From CAZKRU01 sp964555235 (GTDB lineage: Bacteria > Verrucomicrobiota > Verrucomicrobiia > Methylacidiphilales > CAMAQI01), in NCBI GenBank assembly GCA_964555235.1, contig CAZKRU010000002.1:50068-114067 (forward strand): 64,000 nucleotides of DNA. Reading direction: 5' to 3'. The position numbers were made by a program, and so were the translations under genes. Positions 44,070 through 53,339 of this stretch are shown here, in pieces. The notes under the pieces are model-generated. The model made no database searches. It had not been told where the DNA came from and saw nothing but the letters and a program-made list of their open reading frames with translations. How positions within the stretch are numbered: position 1 is the stretch's first letter; every line of letters begins with the position of its first letter.

Positions 44070-45848
44070 ATGTATCTACTCGGAATTTCAGCGTTCTATC
44101 ACGACTCGGCAGCGGTACTTTTGCGTGAGGGAGTCTTGATCGCGGCAGCGCAAGAGGAGCGGTTTTCCCGTGTCAAATACGACCATCGATTTCCCAAGCA
44201 GGCAGTAGCGTTTTGCCTTTCAAAAGCTGGAATTTCGATTGCTCAGGTGGATTATGTAGTCTTTTACGAAAAACCGCTTCCTAAGTTTGAAAGAATTCTA
44301 CTCTCCCAGATCCGCCAGTATCCCCGTTCTTGGCAGGTGTTTCGGGAGTCGTTAATCGCATGGTTGGGCGACAAACTTTGGATGAAGCAGGATATGGCGC
44401 AAAAGCTCGGCCTGCCTGCGGAGAAAATTCTTTTTGTCGAGCATCACCTGAGTCATGCCGCGAGTGCCTTTTTTGCCTCGCCCTATGAGGATGCTGCTTT
44501 TATGACCGTGGACGGAGTGGGAGAGCATCTCACGACGGCGATTGGAGAGGCGTCGGGGGATTGGACTGGTTCGGGCAAGAACGAGATTAAGATTCTCAAC
44601 GAGATTCATTTTCCTCATTCGTTAGGACTACTCTATTCCGCGTTTACGGCATGGCTTGGCTTCAAGGTTAACAGTGGAGAGTACAAGGTGATGGGGATGG
44701 CTCCATATGGACGTCCAAAATATGTGGATCGAGTTGAAAAGGTGATCCGCCTTCATGAGGATGGAAGTTTCACCTTGGACATGGACTATTTTTCATTTCA
44801 TTATTCCCTGCGGCAGACCTACACTGATCGATTTATTTCTTTATTTGGCCCCCCCCGTCATCCGGAATCGCTATTTTTCACGAGTCAAACCGGGGATGAT
44901 CTTAAGGGTCGTGAACGTGAAGCTGAACAGAATCAGTATTATGCGGATGTTGCTGCGAGTATTCAAGTGGTGACCGAGCGAGCGTTGCTCAACATGGCAA
45001 GGCATTTACACCGGGTGACTGGCAAAAAAAATCTCGTGGTGGCAGGCGGCGTTGGAATGAACAGTGTGGCGAATGGAAAGCTGATGATGGAGTCCCCGTT
45101 CGATCAGGTTTATATTCAACCGAATGCAGGCGATGCGGGGGGGGCGCTCGGGGCGGCGCTTTATGCATGGCACGTCGTGTTTGGGAAAAAGCGCCACTTT
45201 GTCATGGAGCATGTCTATTATGGAAAGTCGTATGGGCCGGACGAGATTCGCGCCTATTTGGATCAGATTGGGGCCTCCTATGAACATGTTCCAGACATTG
45301 ACCAGCGTGCGACTCAAATCGCTGAGGCCATGACTCGTAAATCCGTAGTGGGGCTTTCTCAAGGGGGATTTGAATGGGGACAGCGAGCATTGGGGAATCG
45401 ATCAATTATTGCGGACCCACGCAGCTTTGAAATGAAGGAAGTGGTGAATACGAAAATCAAGTTTCGTGAACCCTTTCGGCCGTTTGCGCCGGCGGTTCTT
45501 GAATCACATGCCAAAGATTATTTTGATCTCGGAAAAGCAATGGATCAATATCCGCTTCGCTTCATGATGGGAGTGGTTCCATCCCGAGCGGATGCTGAGG
45601 CTAAAATTCCCGCGGTCAGTCATATGGGAACGGCTCGAATTCAGGTTGTTCGAGAAGAGTGGAACCCCTGTTATGCGAAGATTATTCAAAAATTCGCAGA
45701 AATGACCGGAGTTCCCGTGATCTTAAATACGAGTTTTAATCTGCGAGGGGAGCCGATGGTGAACACCCCGCAGAATGCCATGAACACTTTCAATAAAAGT
45801 GATCTGGATCTGCTCGTGCTTGATGAATATTTAGTTCGAAAAACTTGA
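44070..45848 (+). CDS. carbamoyltransferase, NodU/CmcH/TobZ family (copy 3)
   Basis: A 592-residue O-carbamoyltransferase. MYLLGISAFYHDSAAVLLREG and QEERFSRVKYDHRFP are the standard N-terminal motifs, with FVEHHLSHAASAFFASPYE at about 122-140. VAGGVGMNSVANGKL, WGQRALGNRSIIADP and LNTSFNLRGEPMVNTP follow in the C-terminal half. This is the canonical form often found with DUF5989 and SGNH genes, and they surround it here. It probably carbamoylates a glycan or lipid-linked precursor on the cytosolic side. Confidence 0.93.
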   Translation: MYLLGISAFYHDSAAVLLREGVLIAAAQEERFSRVKYDHRFPKQAVAFCLSKAGISIAQVDYVVFYEKPLPKFERILLSQIRQYPRSWQVFRESLIAWLGDKLWMKQDMAQKLGLPAEKILFVEHHLSHAASAFFASPYEDAAFMTVDGVGEHLTTAIGEASGDWTGSGKNEIKILNEIHFPHSLGLLYSAFTAWLGFKVNSGEYKVMGMAPYGRPKYVDRVEKVIRLHEDGSFTLDMDYFSFHYSLRQTYTDRFISLFGPPRHPESLFFTSQTGDDLKGREREAEQNQYYADVAASIQVVTERALLNMARHLHRVTGKKNLVVAGGVGMNSVANGKLMMESPFDQVYIQPNAGDAGGALGAALYAWHVVFGKKRHFVMEHVYYGKSYGPDEIRAYLDQIGASYEHVPDIDQRATQIAEAMTRKSVVGLSQGGFEWGQRALGNRSIIADPRSFEMKEVVNTKIKFREPFRPFAPAVLESHAKDYFDLGKAMDQYPLRFMMGVVPSRADAEAKIPAVSHMGTARIQVVREEWNPCYAKIIQKFAEMTGVPVILNTSFNLRGEPMVNTPQNAMNTFNKSDLDLLVLDEYLVRKT

Positions 45849-45868
45849 TCCGAATTGAAAAGCCTGTC

Positions 45869-47089
45869 ATGAAGTGGATTTCAAAGGGTCTGGCGAGCCT
45901 TCTGGCGGTTGCGATTATTTTGGGGGGGATGCTGGCGGTTTTTGAAGGGGCCGCATTCTTGATGGCGAAGCGACTTCCGATAGAGCTTCTCTTGCAGTTG
46001 CCCGGATGGGTGAAAGACCGTCTTTCGGATGAAACCTTTGACCGTCCGGGGTATCGGATCCCCCACAAAAATGAGGCCGTGGATCATCGTGAATTGGGGA
46101 TGATGGTGGCTCCAAACTTGAATGTGACTCTCAGCACGCAGGAGTTTTCCTATCGCATGGTGACGGATGATCGTGGATTTCCCAATCTTGAGCGCAAGGC
46201 CTGGGACCATCCCGATTGGATTTTGACGGGCGACTCGAATGCGATGGCTGCGGCAGTGGATCCGGAGAAAGGATGGCCCTCGCTTGCGGCTCAAAAAAAG
46301 GGAAAGCGGCTTTTAAATTTGGCGAACAATGGGTGGACCTTATTTCAGTTTTCGCAAGTCCTTGATCGGGAAGTCCCTGAAGCCCGTCCTGAAGTAGTTT
46401 TGGTCGCATTTTCGATGACCATCCTGAGTCAGACGGGGTACGAGTACGCAAAAGCAAGCAAGGTGGATTCGGAAATTCGAGGAATGATTACCCTTCAAAA
46501 GCAGAAGCAGCGGGTGTCGGGCTGGCGTTGGAACGATTTGATGCCGTTTACTTTTGCGACGTGCGCCTATTTAAAAGAGCGGAAATCCGTGAAGAATGCC
46601 TCAGAAATCGCTTTTGAATTAGAAGGGAAGACGACGGTTTACCCGCTCGGAAAGCTTCGATTTTATGATCGCCAAAATCAGATTGGAGGGGTGATGGATT
46701 GGAAGGGAGAATTTCACGAGGAACTTTTTTTGCAGGACCTTCAAAAAATTCAGAGATTCGCGGCGCAACGTAAAGCAAAGCTGGTGATGATGTATATGCC
46801 ACGAAAAGAGGAAGTTTACGTTCCTTTGTTGGCAGAGGCGACTCCTCGAAATGCGGAGGCGATCAAACGAAGAGAAGAAGTGTTGGCAGGGAAATATGAT
46901 TTTGAACGGTTTCGAAATTTTATCAGAACGCGTGTGGAACAAGTAGGGGCACAGTGGCTGGATCCGACGCCAACCTTGATGCGCTATGCGCGTCAGGGCG
47001 AGTCGCTTTATTGGGCCTATGATACGCACGCGAATCCACTGGGAAATCAACGAATTGCGGAATATTTAGTGGAGTCCTTGAGTCCATGA
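45869..47089 (+). CDS. membrane-anchored SGNH-like hydrolase or acyltransferase (3)
   Basis: A 406-residue protein with an N-terminal helix (about 5-34) and an SGNH-like domain. WILTGDSNAMAAAV gives nucleophile Ser123, LLNLANNGWTLFQF is block II, and WAYDTHANPLGNQRIAEYL carries the Asp-His pair. A TTG at 45845, overlapping the carbamoyltransferase stop as TTGA, would add eight residues; I prefer the ATG. Together with copy 3 of the carbamoyltransferase and the two small membrane genes it forms a compact module. Substrate unknown. Confidence 0.83.
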   Translation: MKWISKGLASLLAVAIILGGMLAVFEGAAFLMAKRLPIELLLQLPGWVKDRLSDETFDRPGYRIPHKNEAVDHRELGMMVAPNLNVTLSTQEFSYRMVTDDRGFPNLERKAWDHPDWILTGDSNAMAAAVDPEKGWPSLAAQKKGKRLLNLANNGWTLFQFSQVLDREVPEARPEVVLVAFSMTILSQTGYEYAKASKVDSEIRGMITLQKQKQRVSGWRWNDLMPFTFATCAYLKERKSVKNASEIAFELEGKTTVYPLGKLRFYDRQNQIGGVMDWKGEFHEELFLQDLQKIQRFAAQRKAKLVMMYMPRKEEVYVPLLAEATPRNAEAIKRREEVLAGKYDFERFRNFIRTRVEQVGAQWLDPTPTLMRYARQGESLYWAYDTHANPLGNQRIAEYLVESLSP

Positions 47090-48855
47090 CGTTGCTTTCC
47101 AAGGTTTCAGATCGGAAGGCGATCGGAGTGACCTTATTAAAGGAGTTTGCAGAGCGGCCCGAAACTGCCAAAGGAAAGATTTTTGTGATGGGAACCTTTC
47201 AAGTCGAGTGGCTTGCCCCACTTTTGACCGAAGCGCTTTCTCGTCGGGGACTGATGTTTGAGACAAGAGTGGGCCCTTTTGGTCAGATGATGGAGCTGAT
47301 TATGGAGGAGAGCTCCATGCTTTACCAGGTAGGCGCAGACGAAGTGGTTTTGGTTCCGGATTTCGAAGATTGGTTTTCCAGCTTGTACGATCAGCCGTTT
47401 ATGTCGGAGGAGGAATTTGATAGATTGCTGTCGGCCCGACTTCAGGAATTTGAGTGTGGACTTGAGGGGCTTCTGGCTCGAATTCCCGGGGCATTTTTGA
47501 CGATTGTACAATGGACGCCACTCCGACTGCCGAACGGACAAATTCTTTCAACGAGATCTGAGGTGCGCGGGGCGGGGCGGATTGAAAAATGGCAGACAGC
47601 CGTGCGCCAGTTGGAGGAAAAATCTGAACGGATCATGGTCGTCGATCTTGATTCGTATTGTCGAGAACATGGGGCGGCATTGATCCGAGATGACCGTTTT
47701 TGGGTTCTTGCTCGAATGAGGCTTACGCCCGAGAGTCTTGGATGGATGGCGGAAGCGGTGGCGCTTCATTTTGCCGTTCGGCTGAATGCCCCACGAAAAG
47801 TCATCGTGACGGATTTGGATCAGACACTGTGGGGAGGCGTCTTGGGGGAAGTTGGAGGGGATCGGCTTCAGTGTGGTGAGGAAGGCGTTGCTTTGGCGTT
47901 TCGTGAATATCAAAAATGGTTATTAAGAGCGTATCATTCAGGATTTGTTTTGGCGATCTGCAGTAAAAATCAGGAATCTGAGGCGTTACAGACATTGGAT
48001 CAGCATCTTGGATTTGTCATCCGATCTAAGCACTTTGCTGCTTGGAGAATCAACTGGCAGGACAAGGCGAGTAATCTACAAGAGCTTTCGAAAGAATTGG
48101 GATTGGGTGTGGACAGCTTTATTTTTCTGGATGATCATCCAGCGGAACGGGAGTGGGTCAGGCAGGCGCTTCCGATGGTCGAAGTTCCAGAGCTGCCCGC
48201 TGATCCCGCGCTGCGGCTTTCGTTGGTGCGGGATCTGGAGTCGGTTTATCGAAGGGGAGTGACTCACGAGGACCAAAAGCGAGGTCAGGACTACCAGACG
48301 CAACGACAGCGCCGTGAGCTCGAAAAGAAAGCCGGGACGTTTGAAGACTATCTGGTTTCCCTTGAACAGGTGCTGACCCTTCTTCCGCTATCGCGCGCGT
48401 TATTGCCAAGAGCCGTGCAGTTAGGAGAGCGAACCAATCAGTTTAATCTGACGACTCGTCGATATTCTGCTGCGGAATGGGAGGCATTTTTGTCGAGCGG
48501 AGTGAACGAAGTGACGCTTCTCTCGCTCCGGGATCGTTTTGATGATCAAGGAATCACCGGACTCGCTCGAATTTGCCGAAATGGAGTCGAAGCGCGTATC
48601 GATCTCCTGATGATCAGCTGTCGCATTCTGGGGCGGAGGATTGAACAGGTGTTTTTGCAAGAGCTCATGCGACGATTACAGGGAGAGGGAGTGACGAAGG
48701 TGTTGGGGGAATACCTTCCGACATCGAAGAATGAACCATGCCGGGATTTTTACTCTCAAAACGGATTTGTCAGAGAAACTGACGAGCGATATGTTTTTGA
48801 TTTAACGCGGTCGAGGATTCCTTCCCTCCCGGGGTGGATTCGGTTGAGTGAGTAA
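47086..48855 (+). CDS. FkbH-like protein (HAD-IIIC, acyl-ACP loading)
   Basis: A 589-residue FkbH-family protein. An SGNH-like N-terminal region is followed by a HAD domain with the DXDXT motif TDLDQTLWGG at 242-251, CSKNQESEA and FLDDHPAEREWVR, and a C-terminal GNAT-like region. FkbH homologues convert 1,3-bisphosphoglycerate to a glyceryl-thioester on an acyl carrier protein. The next gene is an ACP, which supports exactly this. In a glycan cluster the group could be transferred to an amine of a nonulosonic acid; that step is inference. ATGA overlap with the SGNH gene upstream. Confidence 0.9.
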   Translation: MTLLSKVSDRKAIGVTLLKEFAERPETAKGKIFVMGTFQVEWLAPLLTEALSRRGLMFETRVGPFGQMMELIMEESSMLYQVGADEVVLVPDFEDWFSSLYDQPFMSEEEFDRLLSARLQEFECGLEGLLARIPGAFLTIVQWTPLRLPNGQILSTRSEVRGAGRIEKWQTAVRQLEEKSERIMVVDLDSYCREHGAALIRDDRFWVLARMRLTPESLGWMAEAVALHFAVRLNAPRKVIVTDLDQTLWGGVLGEVGGDRLQCGEEGVALAFREYQKWLLRAYHSGFVLAICSKNQESEALQTLDQHLGFVIRSKHFAAWRINWQDKASNLQELSKELGLGVDSFIFLDDHPAEREWVRQALPMVEVPELPADPALRLSLVRDLESVYRRGVTHEDQKRGQDYQTQRQRRELEKKAGTFEDYLVSLEQVLTLLPLSRALLPRAVQLGERTNQFNLTTRRYSAAEWEAFLSSGVNEVTLLSLRDRFDDQGITGLARICRNGVEARIDLLMISCRILGRRIEQVFLQELMRRLQGEGVTKVLGEYLPTSKNEPCRDFYSQNGFVRETDERYVFDLTRSRIPSLPGWIRLSE

Positions 48856-48859
48856 TGTC

Positions 48860-49084
48860 ATGAAAGAAAAAATAAAATCGGTGATCGGTAAAACCTTTGG
48901 TCTGGAAGTAACGGGTATTCCCGATGATGCGGGGCTTGGTACGCTCTCCAAGTGGGATTCCTTGGGTCACCTCGAGTTGATGATGGCACTGGAAATGGAG
49001 TTTGGAGTACAAATTCCGACGGAATCGATGTTGGAGCTGACCTCGATCGAAGGAATCGAGGATTACTTAAAGACTTCCCTGTGA
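48860..49084 (+). CDS. acyl carrier protein
   Basis: A 74-residue carrier protein. The phosphopantetheine attachment motif is KWDSLGHLELM, with Ser34. The acidic helices (MALEMEFGVQIPTESM) and C-terminal IEGIEDYLKTSL are typical. ATG 48860 gives the usual length; a GTG at 48848 overlapping the FkbH stop is an alternative. It probably carries the acyl group made by FkbH and perhaps processed by the following MaoC-SDR protein. Confidence 0.9.
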   Translation: MKEKIKSVIGKTFGLEVTGIPDDAGLGTLSKWDSLGHLELMMALEMEFGVQIPTESMLELTSIEGIEDYLKTSL

Positions 49085-50265
49085 ACTCGATCGAAGTCCT
49101 ACGGTTTCAGCGGATTGAGGCTGGTGCGATTTACGAATTTTCGCATCACGTGACCGGAGAAGAAGTTGACTCGTTTGCCCGGTTGAGTGGCGACCAAAAC
49201 CCTCTACACTTGGACGATGCTTATGCTCGTCGGTTTGGATTCCGCTCGAGAGTAGTTCATGGTATGTGGATCTGTTCCATTCTCTCAAAGATTTTTGGAA
49301 TGGATTGCCCTGGAGCTGGGGTGCTTTGGTTATCCCAGAACACGCGGTTCATTTCACCTGCCTATGTAGGGGATGCGCTGACGTTTCGTTTGAAACTCAA
49401 ACACAAGTCCGAAGGAATGGGAATACTGGTGGTCGAGATTCAGGTTTTGAATCAAAATAATGAAAGTTTAATTGAAGGGGAGGGTAAAGTCATGGCAATG
49501 GATCGAACAACCGAGAGAACGTGGGAAGAGATCGTTGTATTGATTTCCGGATCGAGTCGCGGATTGGGTGCTGCGATCGCAAGGGCGTTTGGCCAAAAAG
49601 GGGCGAGGGTCGTGGTGAATTACCGTAGCCGTGAGGACGCGGCACTCGGTGTCGTGGATGATATTCGAAAATTAGGAGGAAAGGCCATCGCGGTAGGTGC
49701 GGATGTGACGGATGCGAAGTCCGTTCAGGCCCTCCATGAAAGGGTGATTAAGGAATTTGGACGCGTGGATGTACTGGTCAATAATGCATCCCCAAAAATT
49801 GCCCCCATGCAATTTTCGGAAAGTAGCTGGGAGGAGTTTCAAGGGTACTGGGATCACTATGTCAAATCGACGTTTTTGCTTTCACAGGCGGTAATTCCGG
49901 GAATGCGTCGGGAGGGATTTGGAAGAATTGTCAATCTGCTCTCGTCTTACATTCAAGGAGTTCCTCCGGTCCAGATGAGCGGGTATGTCGCAGCGAAGAG
50001 CGCGTTGTTGGGGCTCGCCAAAAGTATGGCGGTGGAACTCGGGGGCGATGGAATCACGGTAAATAGCGTTTCCCCGTCACCAGTAATCACGGACCAATGG
50101 GAGGATGTTCCTGATGCGCGCCGTCGTGCACTGGCGATGCGCAATCCCATGCGCCGTTTGGCCACAGCAGAAGAGGTCGCAGATGCCGTGGTGTATCTTG
50201 CGAGTCCGGAAAGTCGCTTTATTAATGGAGCGAATCTCTTGATGGCGGGAGGCGAGGCCTTTTGA
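49081..50265 (+). CDS. MaoC-like hydratase fused to an SDR (3-oxoacyl-ACP reductase-like)
   Basis: A 394-residue fusion. Residues 1 to about 145 form a hot-dog MaoC domain with the hydratase motif SGDQNPLHLDDAYA (Asp38, His43) and VVHGMW. Residues about 150-394 form an SDR with SGSSRGLG, NNASPK, the Ser in NLLSSY, and YVAAKSA (Tyr and Lys). It starts at GTG 49081, overlapping the ACP stop as GTGA. The two activities, enoyl-ACP hydration and 3-oxoacyl-ACP reduction, both give 3-hydroxyacyl thioesters, so it could make a hydroxyacyl group such as 3-hydroxybutyryl on the ACP. This product is inference. Confidence 0.88.
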   Translation: MNSIEVLRFQRIEAGAIYEFSHHVTGEEVDSFARLSGDQNPLHLDDAYARRFGFRSRVVHGMWICSILSKIFGMDCPGAGVLWLSQNTRFISPAYVGDALTFRLKLKHKSEGMGILVVEIQVLNQNNESLIEGEGKVMAMDRTTERTWEEIVVLISGSSRGLGAAIARAFGQKGARVVVNYRSREDAALGVVDDIRKLGGKAIAVGADVTDAKSVQALHERVIKEFGRVDVLVNNASPKIAPMQFSESSWEEFQGYWDHYVKSTFLLSQAVIPGMRREGFGRIVNLLSSYIQGVPPVQMSGYVAAKSALLGLAKSMAVELGGDGITVNSVSPSPVITDQWEDVPDARRRALAMRNPMRRLATAEEVADAVVYLASPESRFINGANLLMAGGEAF

Positions 50266-51308
50266 TGAACGTCCGCTGGGCGAAGTCCGATGAGGTTCCT
50301 CTGCTTCAGGCATATTTAAACGTGCATTGGCGGAAAGACCATATTTTGGCCAGAGATGAAGAACTTTTTCGCTGGCAATATCGCAAGCCCGGCGCCGGAG
50401 AGGATCCAGGTGTTTTGATTGCAATCGCCGAGGGGAAAATTTTAGGAATGATGGGGACGATTTCGCTTCCGATGCAAGTTTCCGGGGAGCGAATTCCTGG
50501 ATCGATGATGGCGCTTTGGAGTGTTCGGGAGCAGGACCGACCGAAAGGGGTTGGATTGGTGCTGCTGCGTGAACTGATTCAGCAAGGTCATGCATGGGTG
50601 GGAGTTTTGGGGGCAAATCCAGCAACCACCTTGGCGATTTGTGGGCGCTTGGGATTTCAAACCCTTCCGAAGATTCCCCGGTATTTTCGGTTTTACCGGG
50701 AGGATCTTCTTCAGCCATTCGGACTTACGGGAAAAGAGTGGAAAATTTCCAAACCCGTTGGTCGTAATGCGCCGAATTGGGTGGCTTGGAGTGAAATTTC
50801 TGAAGAGCGGTGGGATGCGTTTTGGGAATCAGAATCTGAAGGAACCATTTCTGTCGACAAACGATCAACCTATTTGCGGTGGAGGTATTTGGAGCACCCC
50901 CGATTTCAATATGAAATGCGCGCCTTGATGGATGAGAGGGGTTTTCCTCAGGGCCTGATTGTCTGGCGAATCGAGATCGCCTCCCCTTTGGGAATTCCCG
51001 TGGTGCGCGTGGTCGAATGGATCGGCTTGAAAAAGACCAATGAGATGACCGAATACCTAGATGAGGTGGGAATCAAATCGGGAGCCGCTTTTGCAGATTA
51101 CTACGACACGAATCCGCACTTGGAAGGGGTGTTGGAGAAGTTTGGATGGCTGGAGGCGGGGAAAGTCACCGAGGAAATTCCATCACGTTTCCAGCCGATC
51201 GACCACGCCGGAGCCCCTTTAAATGGAGCGGTCCTTTGTCGTCATTCTCAGCGGCATCTGCCTCTGGTTTTAACAAGGTCCGATGGGGATCAAGATCGAC
51301 CGAATTAA
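50265..51308 (+). CDS. GNAT-like acyltransferase (large, possibly ACP-dependent)
   Basis: A 347-residue protein. The N-terminal part is GNAT-like: MNVRWAKSDEVPLLQAYL, then WSVREQDRPKGVGLVLLRELI (acyl-CoA loop region) and LGANPATTLAICGRLGF. The C-terminal part has a second GNAT-like half. The ATG shares a base with the SDR stop (TGATG). Its position after FkbH, ACP and MaoC-SDR suggests it transfers the ACP-bound acyl group to a sugar amine or hydroxyl. Acceptor unknown. Confidence 0.78.
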   Translation: MNVRWAKSDEVPLLQAYLNVHWRKDHILARDEELFRWQYRKPGAGEDPGVLIAIAEGKILGMMGTISLPMQVSGERIPGSMMALWSVREQDRPKGVGLVLLRELIQQGHAWVGVLGANPATTLAICGRLGFQTLPKIPRYFRFYREDLLQPFGLTGKEWKISKPVGRNAPNWVAWSEISEERWDAFWESESEGTISVDKRSTYLRWRYLEHPRFQYEMRALMDERGFPQGLIVWRIEIASPLGIPVVRVVEWIGLKKTNEMTEYLDEVGIKSGAAFADYYDTNPHLEGVLEKFGWLEAGKVTEEIPSRFQPIDHAGAPLNGAVLCRHSQRHLPLVLTRSDGDQDRPN

Positions 51309-51312
51309 TTTT

Positions 51313-52320
51313 ATGCTTCTCACCGTCATGTATCATTATGTCCGTCCGTTGGCGGAAGGACGATTCCCTCGAATTAAGGGGATGGATCTTGAGGTATTTG
51401 ACCGACAGTTGGACTGGCTCTCCGAGCGGTTTCGATTCCCAGACAAAGAAGAGGTGTTTCAATCACTTCGAAAAGGGCGAGTGTTACCGGGACGATGTGC
51501 GGTTCTGACCTTTGATGATGGGTTATTAGATCATTATTTACACGTGTTTCCGAGGCTTCGTCGGCGTGGAATCAGCGGGTGGTTTTTCCCTCCTGTACAA
51601 GCAGTGGCGGAAAGAAAAATGCTTCCCGTCCATCAGATTCATCAAATTTTAGATCATGTTAGTAATTCAGAAGCGTTAATGCAGTACCTGTGGCGCGGAT
51701 TTCGTAAGGTTGCTCCAGACTGGTCCAAGCGGATTAAGCGAGAATGGAAGCAAGGCTGCACCATCACAAACCGCTTTGACTCTGCGGAAACGACTTTTTT
51801 TAAACGAGTGCTACAATTTCGATTGCCGCGTCAAATCAGGAATCGTCTGGTTGATGAGTTATGGAGGGAAGTGGTTGGCCTGGAGGAGTGGGTTGCCTCA
51901 CGTGAATGGTATCTTGATCGGGAACAGCTAAATTTGATGTTGCAGGATGGGATGGCCGTGGGAGGGCATGGGAATGCACATGAATGGTTGGAGCATTTAT
52001 CAGAAGCGGAACAGCGAAATGAAATCAGGGCGACTCGTCATTTTTTAAGTTCTCTGGACGGGGCATTGATTGGCGGAGAATGGGCGATGGCCTACCCTTA
52101 CGGTAGCTACAACGAAGCGACCTTAAGTATCATGAAAAGTAATGGAGGCAAGATTGGGTTTACGACAAAAGTCGGGGTTTCTCAGATGCTTCCAAGTGCG
52201 TTAGCTGTTCCGCGCTTAGATACCAATGATCTCCCTCCGCAAGCGCGAAGTTCTTGGAAGAAAAAATTTCCTGACCTGAATTCTCGAAAGAAAAAGTCCT
52301 CGAATCAAGGTCCATTGTAA
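51313..52320 (+). CDS. polysaccharide deacetylase (NodB homology)
   Basis: A 335-residue NodB-type carbohydrate esterase. The catalytic/metal motif TFDDG lies in RCAVLTFDDGLLDHYLHVF, GGHGNAHEWLEHLSEAE gives the HxxxH-type motif, and AYPYGSYNEATL the R/Y-x-P-Y/F loop. ATG 51313 is preferred; ATG 51283 is in frame but overlaps the preceding gene by 26 bp. No signal peptide is evident, so the protein may act on a cytosolic lipid-linked or free sugar. Substrate unknown. Confidence 0.87.
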   Translation: MLLTVMYHYVRPLAEGRFPRIKGMDLEVFDRQLDWLSERFRFPDKEEVFQSLRKGRVLPGRCAVLTFDDGLLDHYLHVFPRLRRRGISGWFFPPVQAVAERKMLPVHQIHQILDHVSNSEALMQYLWRGFRKVAPDWSKRIKREWKQGCTITNRFDSAETTFFKRVLQFRLPRQIRNRLVDELWREVVGLEEWVASREWYLDREQLNLMLQDGMAVGGHGNAHEWLEHLSEAEQRNEIRATRHFLSSLDGALIGGEWAMAYPYGSYNEATLSIMKSNGGKIGFTTKVGVSQMLPSALAVPRLDTNDLPPQARSSWKKKFPDLNSRKKKSSNQGPL

Positions 52321-53339
52321 TGTTTGGAATTCATCGAATTCGACGCGATATGCTGTTCAGGTCTGAAAGTCGTTGGAGATTTCCTCGATCTATTTGGGTA
52401 AAGGCAGACCTACGTCGTGATCCTGCGGACGTGGATGTAATTATCGGAACTCATCGTCAGTGTGAAATTGTTGCGGATGTCGTTGAGAATTTTAAAAGAC
52501 TTGAAACACGACTTAAGCTGCATTTTTATTTAGTGGAATCAAGTGGAAGCCTTGAGCACTACTGTGCGCTTCCGAAGGGGCCGGGAATTAGTCGGATTTT
52601 AATTCTGTCCGATGTTCCCTGCACACACTCTGGTCCGGATCACTGGATCGCACCTTCTCAAGGGGCGGCTTTGGCCGCACAGTTGGGGCACCATTTTGGA
52701 ACTGGGAAAATGGTATTTTTTAGTCACAGTGACATGATGGGATACCGGCGCGATTTTTTGAGTTATCTAGTTGGAAAATTGGAGCCAACGGTTCCGGTGG
52801 CGAGCTTCACGCAGCGTCATATCTTCCCTTTTAGTGGCGGAATGATTTACCGCCGGGATTTTTTTCAAACCGCTTCGGTGGATTGGCTTCCGGTCGAAAA
52901 AAACGGTTATCGAATTCCAGGAGTTGAGCGGTTTCCCGAATTGGAGCGAATTCAGCAATGGCTCGATGCGGGTGAGCAATTTGTCGTGGAAGGAATTCGT
53001 CGTGGCGGAACTTCTTATATTGCGGCGTCATGTGGAGTGAAGGAGGATTTTTTTGGGCATCCTCTATCTGTCAACTATGGGTTGGATCAAAATGATTTTG
53101 GACAATTCTCGGAATTTCGCTACGGCAGCATTCCTTATGGGCGCGAGAAATTTTCCGAGCGGTATCCTGAGTTTTCAAATGAGGAGAATGCGATGTGGCG
53201 GAAATCTTTTGATGATGAAGGAAATGTGATTTTTCTTCATGCAGGAAGAGGAGTGCTGTCCGGAAATCCCAAAGTCAAACGAGGGGATTTTCGATCTTTC
53301 ATCAAGGATTTTAATGATCGAATCGGAAAGAACTCATGA
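52320..53339 (+). CDS. unrecognised protein, possibly GT-A-like
   Basis: A 339-residue protein without clear family. DVDVIIGTHRQCEIVADVVENFKRL and FYLVESSGSLEHYC resemble the first half of a GT-A nucleotide fold, and MVFFSHSDMMGYRRDFL resembles a metal DXD-type segment (HSD). The ATG shares a base with the upstream TAA. It overlaps the KdsC-like gene by 4 bp. I would treat it as a putative glycosyltransferase only. Confidence 0.65.
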   Translation: MFGIHRIRRDMLFRSESRWRFPRSIWVKADLRRDPADVDVIIGTHRQCEIVADVVENFKRLETRLKLHFYLVESSGSLEHYCALPKGPGISRILILSDVPCTHSGPDHWIAPSQGAALAAQLGHHFGTGKMVFFSHSDMMGYRRDFLSYLVGKLEPTVPVASFTQRHIFPFSGGMIYRRDFFQTASVDWLPVEKNGYRIPGVERFPELERIQQWLDAGEQFVVEGIRRGGTSYIAASCGVKEDFFGHPLSVNYGLDQNDFGQFSEFRYGSIPYGREKFSERYPEFSNEENAMWRKSFDDEGNVIFLHAGRGVLSGNPKVKRGDFRSFIKDFNDRIGKNS

